32,022 nucleotides of DNA from CAYQQR01 sp964420035. Its GTDB lineage: Bacteria > Bacteroidota > Bacteroidia > Bacteroidales > SM23-62. Positions 14,920 through 23,249 of the stretch are shown here, piece by piece. The notes beneath the pieces were generated by a model, which was not told the DNA's origin, made no database searches, and saw only the letters and a program-made list of their open reading frames with translations. The stretch spans positions 1 through 32,022 of the forward strand of contig CAYQQR010000047.1 of assembly GCA_964420035.1 (NCBI GenBank). The letters run 5' to 3'. The position numbers and the translations under genes were made by a program. Position 1 is the stretch's first letter. Every line of letters starts with the position of its first letter.

Positions 14920-17175
14920 ATGAAACTAGCCTTTATCGGTACTTATCCTCCCAGGCAATGCGGGATCGGTACCTTTACCAACAACCTTGTAAAAGCGATC
15001 GTAGCGCATACCGACAGCAAAAGGATCGCGAAAAACGCGATGATCCTCGCCATAAACGAAGATGACCAGGAGTACGAATACCCGGAAGAGGTGAAATACA
15101 CCATCCGGCAGAACCATCAGCGGGACTATATTGAAGCGGCGAAGTTCATCAATTTCAGTGATTCACAGGTATGCATACTGGAACATGAATTCGGTATTTT
15201 CGGGGGTGATGACGGCGTTTATATCCTGCCCCTGCTCCACCGGCTGGAAGTACCCCTGATCGTGACCTTCCACACGGTTCTCAGAGATCCGTCCTATACC
15301 CAGCGTTCCATCGTAGAGGAGATCGGTAAGAAGGCCGCCCGCATCGTCGTTATGAGCAATCATGCTTTCGATTTCCTGGTGAATATATACAACGTGCCCA
15401 GGGAAAAGATCATGCTCATCGAACACGGGGTCCCTGAATTCGACAAGATCGCTCCTAAGCTGGCCAAGCAAAAACATGGATTAAGCGGAAGAAAAGTACT
15501 GCTTACTTTTGGTTTGCTGAGCCGGAACAAGGGAATAGAAACCGCTCTTAATGCATTGCCCGGGGTGGTTCAGGATCACCCTGAGGTTTTGTACGTGATC
15601 CTCGGGGCAACCCATCCGAGTGTATTGAAACATAATGGTGAAGAATACAGGAATTATCTGCGCCGTATGGTTAAGAACCTCGGACTGGATAAGCATGTGG
15701 TATTCAACAATGAGTTTGTTGAAGAAGATACTTTGATCGAGTATTTAAGCGCCTGCGATATCTATATTACACCCTATTTAAGCGAGGCACAGATCACCAG
15801 CGGCACCCTGTCCTACGCGGTTGGATCGGGATGTGCGGTGGTTTCAACACCCTACTGGCACGCCCGGGAACTGCTTGACGACGGGCGGGGGAAACTCTTT
15901 GATTTCAGGAATTCGGAGCAATTGGCCGATATTCTTATCGAACTGCTGGAAGACGAAGATGAGATAGATTCCATCAGGGACAGGGCCCGGGATTACAACA
16001 AAAAGATCCGGTGGCCTAAAATAGGGAAAAAGTATTTGATCCTCTCCGAATATGTAAGCGACAACTGGGAAAAGGAAGAGGAAATAAAAAAACTCCCTAT
16101 TGATATCAGGCTCCTGCCTTCCTTTAGTCTGGAGCATATACTCAGACTAACCGACGATACCGGTATTGTTCAGCATGCCAAATACGGCGTTCCTAATTTA
16201 AAGGAGGGATATTGCGTGGACGATAATTCAAGGGCCTTGCTCATGGCCCTTATGGCTTACAGGCAAAACAAGGACCAGGAAGCGCTCAGACTGATGCCCA
16301 TTTATTTGAGCTTCATAAATTACATGCAGACAGAAAACGGGAATTTCAGGAATTTTCTCAGTTTTAGCCGCCAGTATCTGGATGAATATGGCTCTGAAGA
16401 TTCCTTCGGACGTACGATCTGGGCTTTGGGTTATCTTTTAAGCTTTTCCCCGAACGATGCATTCAGACAGATCGGAAAAGATATTTTCTTCAAATCCGTG
16501 CAGCATTTCGGGCGCGTTGAAACCATTCGCGGTGCTGCAAATACCGTAATCGGGATCTCATACTACCTGAAGGAGAGCCAGGATGAAGGCATGATTGAAA
16601 CGATGAACAAGCTGGTCGATATCGTTTTAACGAAATACAGGGAGAACCGTACGGATGATTGGCACTGGTACGAAGACGTCATGACCTACGACAATGCCAT
16701 TATCCCGCTGGCCTTGTTGTTATCTTATGAAATAACCGGTAATGAAGAGGTTTTGAATATTACAATGGAATCGATATCCTTCATCGAATCAAAAACCCTG
16801 TCAAACGACGTTTTCAGGCCCGTGGGCAATAAGGACTGGTACAGGAAAGGACAATCCATGCCCGAGTTTGACCAGCAATCGGTTGACGTAATGGCCATGA
16901 TCCTCTTGTATCACGAGGTCTTTCAGGTTACCAGAAAGGGTGAATATCTTGAAAAAATGTTTCAGTGCTATTTATGGTTCCTGGGGGAGAATTCCCTGCG
17001 TTTGCCCCTCTTCGACCATGAAACCCAGGGATGTTGCGACGGACTGGGATCGTATGGGATCAACCGCAACCAGGGTGCCGAAAGTACCCTTGCTTACTGG
17101 ATATCCCACCTGATTGTTCTGGAGGCACATGAAAAGGAACATCTTTACCTGGTCAAATACAGTCAGAATGCATGA
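14920..17175 (+). CDS. GT4 glycosyltransferase fused to C-terminal alpha-helical toroid domain
   Basis: The N-terminal half (about residues 1-375 from the ATG at 14920) is a GT-B family 4 glycosyltransferase: MKLAFIGTYPPRQCGIGTF, LTFGLLSRNKGIE as the donor-domain start, and YLSEAQITSGTLSYAVGSG in the position of the EX7E nucleotide-sugar motif. The C-terminal part, about 350 residues, is helical and looks like an (alpha/alpha)6 toroid, with acidic motifs YCVDDNSRAL, WYEDVMTYDNA and DGLGSYGINRNQGAES. The latter could be a glycan-processing or binding domain. An ATG at 14890 would add ten residues, but 14920 matches the usual MKxAFIGTYPP start. There is no signal peptide. It heads a cluster with two GH130 proteins and another GT4, so it probably builds or remodels a cytoplasmic mannose-type glycan (inference). 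Confidence 0.85.
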   Translation: MKLAFIGTYPPRQCGIGTFTNNLVKAIVAHTDSKRIAKNAMILAINEDDQEYEYPEEVKYTIRQNHQRDYIEAAKFINFSDSQVCILEHEFGIFGGDDGVYILPLLHRLEVPLIVTFHTVLRDPSYTQRSIVEEIGKKAARIVVMSNHAFDFLVNIYNVPREKIMLIEHGVPEFDKIAPKLAKQKHGLSGRKVLLTFGLLSRNKGIETALNALPGVVQDHPEVLYVILGATHPSVLKHNGEEYRNYLRRMVKNLGLDKHVVFNNEFVEEDTLIEYLSACDIYITPYLSEAQITSGTLSYAVGSGCAVVSTPYWHARELLDDGRGKLFDFRNSEQLADILIELLEDEDEIDSIRDRARDYNKKIRWPKIGKKYLILSEYVSDNWEKEEEIKKLPIDIRLLPSFSLEHILRLTDDTGIVQHAKYGVPNLKEGYCVDDNSRALLMALMAYRQNKDQEALRLMPIYLSFINYMQTENGNFRNFLSFSRQYLDEYGSEDSFGRTIWALGYLLSFSPNDAFRQIGKDIFFKSVQHFGRVETIRGAANTVIGISYYLKESQDEGMIETMNKLVDIVLTKYRENRTDDWHWYEDVMTYDNAIIPLALLLSYEITGNEEVLNITMESISFIESKTLSNDVFRPVGNKDWYRKGQSMPEFDQQSVDVMAMILLYHEVFQVTRKGEYLEKMFQCYLWFLGENSLRLPLFDHETQGCCDGLGSYGINRNQGAESTLAYWISHLIVLEAHEKEHLYLVKYSQNA

Positions 17176-17238
17176 ACCGGTACCAGGAGGCAATCTTTTG
17201 ATCTCGTTATTAAATCTGTAAACAAAATTATTCTGTGC

Positions 17239-18168
17239 ATGAACTTGATAACTCGATATCCTGAAAATCCCATTCTCACAAAGGCGGATATACCCTATCC
17301 CGTGGCAACGGTCCATAACGCCGGTGTTACAAAATACAAGGGGGAATACATCATGCTTTTCCGTTCCCACAGGCTCAACGGGAGGAGCATATTGGGCCTG
17401 GCCAGGAGCAAGGACGGTTTTGATTTCGTCCCAGAGGATAAACCCTTCATGGAGCCCGGTGTATCGGGGGAATTTTCAGAGTACGAAGCCTTTGGCCTTG
17501 AAGATCCCCGCGTTACCTGTATCGATGATGAATACCTGATCACCTATTCGGCGTATTCGAAGCAGGGTGTGCGGATCGGCCTGGCGAAAACCACCGACTG
17601 GAAACAAGTACAGAGAGCTGGTTTCATAACCCAGGCGGATTACAGGAATGTCGTGATCTTTCCTGAAAAGTTCAACGGACTGTATGCCCGGCTGGACCGG
17701 CCCCATTCCGAGATCAGTCCCTGGTCCATTTGGATCACTTATTCTCCCGACCTGAGGTACTGGGGGGATTCAAAACTGATCATGAAACCCGAACCCTATC
17801 ACTGGGATGAAATGAAGATCGGTCCGGGTGCACCCCCCATTAAAACACCCCAGGGCTGGCTGCATATTTACCATGGGGTGTTCCCCACCATGGACGGCAG
17901 CGTTTACCGCCTGGGCGTAGCACTTCATGATTTGGATGATCCCTCCCGGATCATCGGGGTCGGAGATGAATGGATACTGCAACCCGAGGAACCTTACGAG
18001 GTAACGGGATACGTTCATAATGTGGTCTTTACCTGTGGTGCTGTTCCTGAAGATGACGGCACGATCAAATTATACTGGGGAGGTGCCGATACGGTGATGT
18101 GTGCCGGCACGGTCAGTATCCGGGATCTGGTCGATCTTTGTATGACGAAAAACAGAAAAGCGCTATAG
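17239..18168 (+). CDS. GH130 glycoside phosphorylase/hydrolase (short form)
   Basis: This is a 309-residue five-bladed beta-propeller of family GH130, whose known members phosphorolyse or hydrolyse beta-1,4- or beta-1,2-linked mannosides. It opens with YPENPILTKADIPYPV. NAGVTKYKGEYIMLFR and the GLEDPRVT motif follow, with Asp89 in EDPR matching the family's catalytic Asp. MKIGPGAPPIKTPQGWLHIYHGV carries the conserved GPGAPPI loop and basic residues that could bind phosphate. There is no signal peptide, so the substrate is cytoplasmic. It starts 63 bp after the GT4-toroid gene and ends 1 bp before the next GT4, consistent with one operon. The exact linkage specificity cannot be read from the sequence. 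Confidence 0.9.
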   Translation: MNLITRYPENPILTKADIPYPVATVHNAGVTKYKGEYIMLFRSHRLNGRSILGLARSKDGFDFVPEDKPFMEPGVSGEFSEYEAFGLEDPRVTCIDDEYLITYSAYSKQGVRIGLAKTTDWKQVQRAGFITQADYRNVVIFPEKFNGLYARLDRPHSEISPWSIWITYSPDLRYWGDSKLIMKPEPYHWDEMKIGPGAPPIKTPQGWLHIYHGVFPTMDGSVYRLGVALHDLDDPSRIIGVGDEWILQPEEPYEVTGYVHNVVFTCGAVPEDDGTIKLYWGGADTVMCAGTVSIRDLVDLCMTKNRKAL

Positions 18169-18169
18169 C

Positions 18170-19186
18170 ATGAAAGTCGCCATCCTGTCACCGGTTGCCT
18201 GGAGAACTCCGCCCAGGCATTACGGTCCATGGGAGCAGATAGCTTCCAACCTAACAGAGGGATTGACCGAAAGGGGAATTGATGTTACCCTTTTTGCAAC
18301 TAAGGATTCTGTTACCAAAGCCAGACTCGAAGCCGTAATTGAAAAAGGTTATGAAGAGGACCGGGAGATCGATCCCAAGGTGGCCGAATGCCTGCATATA
18401 TCGCATTTAATGGAGCAAGCTGATCAATTCGACCTCATCCACAACCACTTTGACTTTTTGCCTTTAACTTATTCCGGGTTGATAGAAACCCCTATGCTGA
18501 CGACCATTCATGGTTTTTCCTCACCCAGGATCGTACCGGTCTATAAAAAATACAACGGAAGCAATTATTATGTCTCCATAAGCAATTCGGACAGGAACAG
18601 GGATCTCAGCTATATCGCCACGGTATATAATGGCATCGATAAAAGCTTGTTTAGCTTCAGGGAAGAGGCCGGCGATTATTTGTTGTATTTTGGGAGGATT
18701 CATCATGAGAAGGGTACCCGGGAAGCCATACAGATAGCTAAAAAAGCCGGGAAGAAACTGATCATTTCCGGAATTATTCAGGACCGGGCATACTATGATG
18801 AAAAGGTGGCCCCCTACCTGAACGATGAAGATATTATCTATGCAGGCAGTGCCGGTCCGGAAAAGAGGAACGAACTCCTGGGCAAGGCTTATGCGCTGCT
18901 TCATCCCATAAACTTCGAAGAACCCTTTGGGCTGAGTGTTGCGGAATCAATGCTCTGCGGGACACCGGTGATCGCGTTCAACAGGGGTTCCATGAGCGAG
19001 TTGATCGAGGAGGGAAAAACGGGTTACCTGGTCGGGAACATCGGGGAGACCGTGGAAAGAGTAAAGAATATTCCAGGAATTGACCGGGCCCATTGTCGCC
19101 GGTCAGCCGAGGAAAAGTTCAGCAAGGAAACCATGACAGAGTCGTATATTTCCGTGTATCGGAAGATCCTGCCGGGTGCCGCCTGA
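18170..19186 (+). CDS. GT4 family glycosyltransferase
   Basis: This 338-residue GT-B glycosyltransferase starts MKVAILSPVAWRTPPRHYGP, with the acceptor-domain HNHFDFLPL and the hinge YNGIDKSLFSF. In the donor domain YLLYFGRIHHEKGTREAI and EEPFGLSVAE supply the EX7E catalytic and nucleotide-sugar site. The family commonly uses GDP-mannose or UDP-sugars. There are no membrane helices, so it acts in the cytosol or at the membrane face. It is tightly linked (1 bp) to the GH130 gene upstream and converges with the second GH130 gene 19 bp downstream. Coupling of GT4 and GH130 points to turnover of one mannoside-containing product (inference). Confidence 0.9.
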   Translation: MKVAILSPVAWRTPPRHYGPWEQIASNLTEGLTERGIDVTLFATKDSVTKARLEAVIEKGYEEDREIDPKVAECLHISHLMEQADQFDLIHNHFDFLPLTYSGLIETPMLTTIHGFSSPRIVPVYKKYNGSNYYVSISNSDRNRDLSYIATVYNGIDKSLFSFREEAGDYLLYFGRIHHEKGTREAIQIAKKAGKKLIISGIIQDRAYYDEKVAPYLNDEDIIYAGSAGPEKRNELLGKAYALLHPINFEEPFGLSVAESMLCGTPVIAFNRGSMSELIEEGKTGYLVGNIGETVERVKNIPGIDRAHCRRSAEEKFSKETMTESYISVYRKILPGAA

Positions 19187-19205
19187 ATCATTTATTGTTG
19201 TTTGA

Positions 19206-20660
19206 TTACAAAGCTTTGAGCAGGTTGTTGAGGTTAACGCTTGCAAAGGCGGTGGCATAATCGCTCATGGCGTAGGGAATGATCAGTTCGCCGTTGTGCA
19301 CATAGGTGCCACAGGTGTATACCACATTGGGAACATAGCCGGAACGTTCATCCTCGACGGGCATCAACAGGGGTTCTTTTAACCTGCCGATGATCTTTTT
19401 CGGATTTTTCAGATCCAGCAGGCAGGCCCCCAGACTGTATTTCCTTACGGAGCCCACCCCGTGTGTGATCAACAGCCAGCCTTTTTCGGTCTCGATAGGC
19501 GAACCCCCGTTGCCGATCTGTACCAATTCCCAGGGATATAATGGAGCCTGAAGGACTTCTGCAGAGCTCCAGTTATACAGGTTCTCGGAAAACATGATGT
19601 AATTGTTCACACCGTCGATCCGGCTTACCATGGCATATTTCCCGTTCAACTTTCTGGGGAAAAGGGCCAGGTTCTTATCAATGGCGTACTTCCCATGCAG
19701 CGGGGTAATGGTAAAACTGCGAAAGTCTTTGGTTTCTATCAGCTTCGGCAAAATGTTAAAGCCGTCGTAAGCGGTATAGGTTCCATAATAGGTGGACTCT
19801 CCATTATCCTTTTGAAATCTGACGAAACGAGCATCTTCTATCCCGTTCTTTTCCAACCTTGATATGGGGAAAATGACCCGTTCCGTCAGATCGGTATCGA
19901 ATGAAAACCGGATTTCAGTCTGGGATTCGGCCAGCCAAAGAATCTCATCCAGGGCCTTTTGTTTCTCCATGGTCAATAAGCCGTTGGATTCTTTTGTGCT
20001 TCTGACGGTGTCCTTTATCTGGTCGTAAGTGAATTTATCGGGTAACAGGTCCAGCACCAAAGCCGAAAGATCTTCGGCTATTTCCATTTCATTTAGCTTG
20101 CTTGCAAATAAGTCTTTTTCGTACAGATGGCCTTTGATCACTTCGGCTTCCCCGATCTGATCACCCGGGTTCGGGATAATGATATCGCTATTTTCATTGA
20201 TGATGGCCCTCCTGAATATGAGCGATGAAATATGTCCTTCACCCGTGGCCCTGAGGCTGAGGATGACCCTGACCTGACCTTTTTGCAGTCCGCTTTGATC
20301 GCGAGCTTTCACGATCGACGGGTTGAAGAGGGCCGCGGATTCGAGTGCATATTCCATTGTAAAGTATGACCCGATCAGCAGTTTTCTCAGTTCCGAGACT
20401 TTCTCGTGGTCGTTTACTTTTTCAACAATGTGCCTGATCTTGTTGTAATGCCTCTTGAAAATGGTGGTGATGCTTCTGTGCCTGATGGAAAATTCCCGGA
20501 GTATCTGGCTCAACAACATCTCGACATCATTCTCGGGAACGGCCATGAGCTTTATGATCATGATCTCGGCCCGTTCATCACCGCTGAAAAAGAACCGTGC
20601 TATAACCCTTTTATTATCGGGCTTTATGACGGTTTCCTTGCGATTAATGGTGAGATCCAT
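19206..20660 (-). CDS. GH130 family protein with long N-terminal extension
   Basis: The C-terminal part, about residues 250-484, is a GH130 beta-propeller: FPISRLEKNGIEDARFVRF, GKYAMVSRIDGVNNYIMF, IGNGGSPIETEKGWLLITHG and GYVPNVVYTCGTYVHNGEL. The EDPR motif is changed to EDAR (Asp276), as opposed to the neighbouring short GH130. The N-terminal 250 residues contain a mostly helical region and the VILSLRATGEGHISSLIFR segment, which is also part of long GH130 proteins. No signal peptide is seen. It is convergent with the GT4 gene and would be transcribed from the 434-bp gap shared with the DUF4914 gene. Whether it is a phosphorylase or a hydrolase cannot be decided here. Confidence 0.85.
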   Translation of the reverse strand: MDLTINRKETVIKPDNKRVIARFFFSGDERAEIMIIKLMAVPENDVEMLLSQILREFSIRHRSITTIFKRHYNKIRHIVEKVNDHEKVSELRKLLIGSYFTMEYALESAALFNPSIVKARDQSGLQKGQVRVILSLRATGEGHISSLIFRRAIINENSDIIIPNPGDQIGEAEVIKGHLYEKDLFASKLNEMEIAEDLSALVLDLLPDKFTYDQIKDTVRSTKESNGLLTMEKQKALDEILWLAESQTEIRFSFDTDLTERVIFPISRLEKNGIEDARFVRFQKDNGESTYYGTYTAYDGFNILPKLIETKDFRSFTITPLHGKYAIDKNLALFPRKLNGKYAMVSRIDGVNNYIMFSENLYNWSSAEVLQAPLYPWELVQIGNGGSPIETEKGWLLITHGVGSVRKYSLGACLLDLKNPKKIIGRLKEPLLMPVEDERSGYVPNVVYTCGTYVHNGELIIPYAMSDYATAFASVNLNNLLKAL

Positions 20661-20814
20661 AGATGGACTTGCTTAATGAGTTTATACTTTACCTCCCCAT
20701 TGTCAAAGCTCACGGTGTCTTCCACGTAAAAGAAATACAAATTTTTGATTTGATCCCAATCAAAATATGCCATGTTATTAACATAGAATGCAAAGTTCGG
20801 ATTCGTTAAGATTT

Positions 20815-20954
20815 GACCACGGGGAAGACCACGGACCACGGCACGTGACAGGCATTTCAAAATCATAATTGACTTTTAAAACATATCCTGTTCCCAGCTA
20901 TATAAGCAACATTATCCAAGATGTACCATGGTCCGTCGTCGGTCGTCCGTGGTT
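20815..20954. repeat. Inverted ACCACGG repeat block in divergent intergenic region
   Basis: GACCACGGGGAAGACCACGG (20815-20834), continuing ACCACGG, is mirrored by ACCATGGTCCGTCGTCGG (20925-20942) and GTCCGTGGTT further on. The arms are about 85 bp apart in inverted orientation. The same unit occurs at 14715-14728. The 434-bp gap between the long GH130 and DUF4914 genes contains this block and the promoter below, and no convincing gene. Confidence 0.55.
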
Positions 20955-21032
20955 CAATCACATAAATCTATCCTGTTCAATAATAATCTTTCGATTTATC
21001 ATGTAACTGTGTTTCATTTACACCTATTTATT

Positions 21033-21040
21033 TACTTTTG
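21033..21040 (+). promoter_or_regulatory. Putative -7 box for the DUF4914 gene
   Basis: TACTTTTG matches TAnnTTTG exactly, 54 bp before the ATG at 21095. The -33 position holds only TGTTTC near 21010-21015. The predicted leader is about 48 nt and AT-rich. Confidence 0.45.
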
Positions 21041-21094
21041 CCCGGAAATCGATAAAGATTATTAAAATTCTAGTCAATTTTGTTAAAAAATCAC

Positions 21095-23038
21095 ATGATG
21101 CCGGATTTATTCAAGCTCCTGGAGGAAAAGCACATTGAATTGCCCGGGAACATCAGGGAATTACTGACGGAATGCAAAGGTTTTACGGCTTATGACACAA
21201 CCGGTGAGCTGGCTGATGTTTCAACATTGGGCAAGGAGAACAGGGAATATGAAGTCAAATACAAGGTATCCGGGAAAGGCGAAATAACGGAGGCCCTTGT
21301 GCACCGGGTAAGGAACGGGATATCCGTAAATTATCCGGAGCCTTATATGCGCCGCCGGGATCCGGCCACCATGGCCATTGCCGATGATAATCCCACCGAC
21401 AAAAAACATTTCCGGGAGAAATACGGTTATGAATTCAGTACCATCAGGGAGGAAACCTTCAAATGGATGAAGGAGCAGGAGCTGGCCCTATTCTTTTATT
21501 TTGCCGGCCGGATGGGGATCGGATCCCTGGGCATGGCGATCGTTCCCGCGAACGCGGGTTTCTTTGCCATGGGGCTGTCCATGCTGCAGGCCATTGTCGC
21601 TCCTGCCGACCTGAGAGAAGGGGCAGAGATCAAATCGGTGATCTTTGTGGCTCCGGTTTTCAGGCATACCCATTTTGACGGCAAGCAGGTGGTTATCCAT
21701 AACCGCACCGGGAAAGTGCACGAGCTATACGCCTACAACCTTTACCCCGGACCCAGTGCAAAGAAAGGATTGTATGGGGTATTACTGACCCAGGGGGAAA
21801 AAGAAAGCTGGATAACGGCCCACTGTTCTGCAGTTCAGTCGGTTAGTCCCTACGACAACATCACCACTTTCATGCATGAAGGTGCCAGTGGTGGCGGTAA
21901 AAGTGAACTGCACCAGCACATCGTCCGTGAACCTGACGGACGGGTATTGCTGGGCCGGAACAGCATTACCGGGGAAGAAAGGCTGATAACCATCCCCAGG
22001 TTCTGTTCCTTTAACCCGGTAGCCGACGATATGGCTTTCTGTCATCCATCCCTGCAGCGTGAAGACGGCAAGCTCAGGATCATCGATGCGGAAAATGCCT
22101 GGTTTGTACGGGTGGACTCCGTGATGGAGTATGGCGACGATCCTTTCCTGGAGAAAATAACCATCCATCCCCAGAAGTCATTACTTTTTCTGAATATTGA
22201 CAGCAAACCCGAAGCCACGGCGCTGATCTGGGAGCACAGCGAGGATGAGCCCGGGAAGCGATGTCCCAATCCCCGGGTGATTCTGCCCAGGGATACGGTT
22301 CCCAATATTGTCGACAAACCGGTGGCGGTGGATATACGGAGCTTTGGCATACGGACCTCCGCATGCTCCGGTGAATCTCCTTCCTATGGGATCATAGGGT
22401 TGTTCCACATCCTTCCACCCGCCCTTGCCTGGTTATGGAGACTGGTATCCCCGCGGGGTGATAAAAATCCCAGTATTGTAAGTACGGGCAGTATGGAAAG
22501 TGAGGGAGTGGGCTCTTACTGGCCCTTTGCCACGGGAGAAAGAGTAACTCATGCTAATTTATTGCTGAAGCAGATCATAGAAACGCCCCGAACCACCTTT
22601 ACCCTGGTACCCAATCAATACCTAGGTGTCTGGAAGGTGGGATTCAAACCCCAGCTTCTTATGCGGGAATACCTTACCCGAAGGGGCGTGGCAAGGCTCA
22701 GGAGCGACCAGTATCAACCCGCCCCGTGTGCCCTCCTGGGTTATGAGTTGAACTACCTGACCCTGGAGGGATCCAAGATCCCCTCGCGCTTCTTAAAGGT
22801 TTACAAACAAACCGAAGTTGGCTGTGACGGTTATGATGCAGGAGCGGAGCAATTAAGGAAATTTTTCAAGGAGGAGCTTCAGCAATACCTCAAGCCCGGT
22901 TTGTTACAGACCGGTAAAAAAATCATCGATGCCTGCCTTTCGGATGCAAATGTTGAAGAATACAACGAGATCGTTCCCATGCGATACGGTTACAGTTTCG
23001 ACAACATCGAAACTTATGAGCAGAGTAACGGGGATTAA
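21095..23038 (+). CDS. DUF4914 family protein with PEPCK-like P-loop
   Basis: This 647-residue protein (from the ATG at 21095) is recognised as the DUF4914 family of Bacteroidota and relatives. A P-loop GASGGGKSE (Gly263 to Glu271) and the downstream RSFGIRTSACSGESPSYG and ESEGVGSYWPFATG segments resemble the nucleotide-binding core of PEP carboxykinases and HPr-kinase-like proteins. An ATP- or GTP-dependent kinase or carboxykinase-like reaction is therefore possible but not shown. There is no signal peptide. An upstream TTG at 21080 would extend the frame by five residues, but two ATGs at 21095 and 21098 are better starts. It lies downstream of the GT4/GH130 cluster, divergent from the long GH130, and could take part in the same sugar metabolism (inference). 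Confidence 0.75.
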   Translation: MMPDLFKLLEEKHIELPGNIRELLTECKGFTAYDTTGELADVSTLGKENREYEVKYKVSGKGEITEALVHRVRNGISVNYPEPYMRRRDPATMAIADDNPTDKKHFREKYGYEFSTIREETFKWMKEQELALFFYFAGRMGIGSLGMAIVPANAGFFAMGLSMLQAIVAPADLREGAEIKSVIFVAPVFRHTHFDGKQVVIHNRTGKVHELYAYNLYPGPSAKKGLYGVLLTQGEKESWITAHCSAVQSVSPYDNITTFMHEGASGGGKSELHQHIVREPDGRVLLGRNSITGEERLITIPRFCSFNPVADDMAFCHPSLQREDGKLRIIDAENAWFVRVDSVMEYGDDPFLEKITIHPQKSLLFLNIDSKPEATALIWEHSEDEPGKRCPNPRVILPRDTVPNIVDKPVAVDIRSFGIRTSACSGESPSYGIIGLFHILPPALAWLWRLVSPRGDKNPSIVSTGSMESEGVGSYWPFATGERVTHANLLLKQIIETPRTTFTLVPNQYLGVWKVGFKPQLLMREYLTRRGVARLRSDQYQPAPCALLGYELNYLTLEGSKIPSRFLKVYKQTEVGCDGYDAGAEQLRKFFKEELQQYLKPGLLQTGKKIIDACLSDANVEEYNEIVPMRYGYSFDNIETYEQSNGD

Positions 23039-23040
23039 GG

Positions 23041-23130
23041 ATTCAGCCTGCCTGAAGGCAGTCAGGGATTCCAGCCTGATCAGGCTGGAATCCTCGAAAA
23101 ATAACGCAAAGCTTGCTTTGCTATTTTTCG
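23041..23130. repeat. Tandem hairpins: 28-bp palindrome and hairpin repeat copy 2
   Basis: GGATTCCAGCCTGA (23066-23079) is followed at once by its exact reverse complement, making a perfect 28-bp palindrome. Directly after it, 23095-23130 folds as CGAAAAATA/TATTTTTCG and GCAAAGC/GCTTTGC with a TT loop. The second hairpin is a copy of the one at 13208-13244. The start, 23041-23055 (ATTCAGCCTGCCTGA), recurs inverted at 33-47. The block sits 3 bp after the DUF4914 stop and could act as a terminator, but its copies elsewhere argue for a mobile REP-like repeat. Confidence 0.7.
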
Positions 23131-23176
23131 CGACTGGATCCTGGGGACTTGCTGCTCAACGCCGGTTGCTTAAGTA

Positions 23177-23232
23177 CCCTAATGCCTTAAAACCTTAAAT
23201 CGTTCAACCATTGAGACGTTGAGACGAGGAGA
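23177..23232. repeat. Degenerate 8-bp-period array (locus 3)
   Basis: Seven 8-mers: CCCTAATG, CCTTAAAA, CCTTAAAT, CGTTCAAC, CATTGAGA, CGTTGAGA, CGAGGAGA. The order of unit types (CCTTAA-like, then TTCA-like, then TTGAGA-like) is the same as in the arrays at 25790 and 31935, which shows common descent of whole arrays. Confidence 0.75.
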
Positions 23233-23249
23233 CCCAGGTATGGATCACA

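Noticed and set aside
20624..20866. 80-codon minus-strand frame upstream of the long GH130
   Set aside because: It overlaps the GH130 start in another frame and contains repeat DNA; no family recognised.
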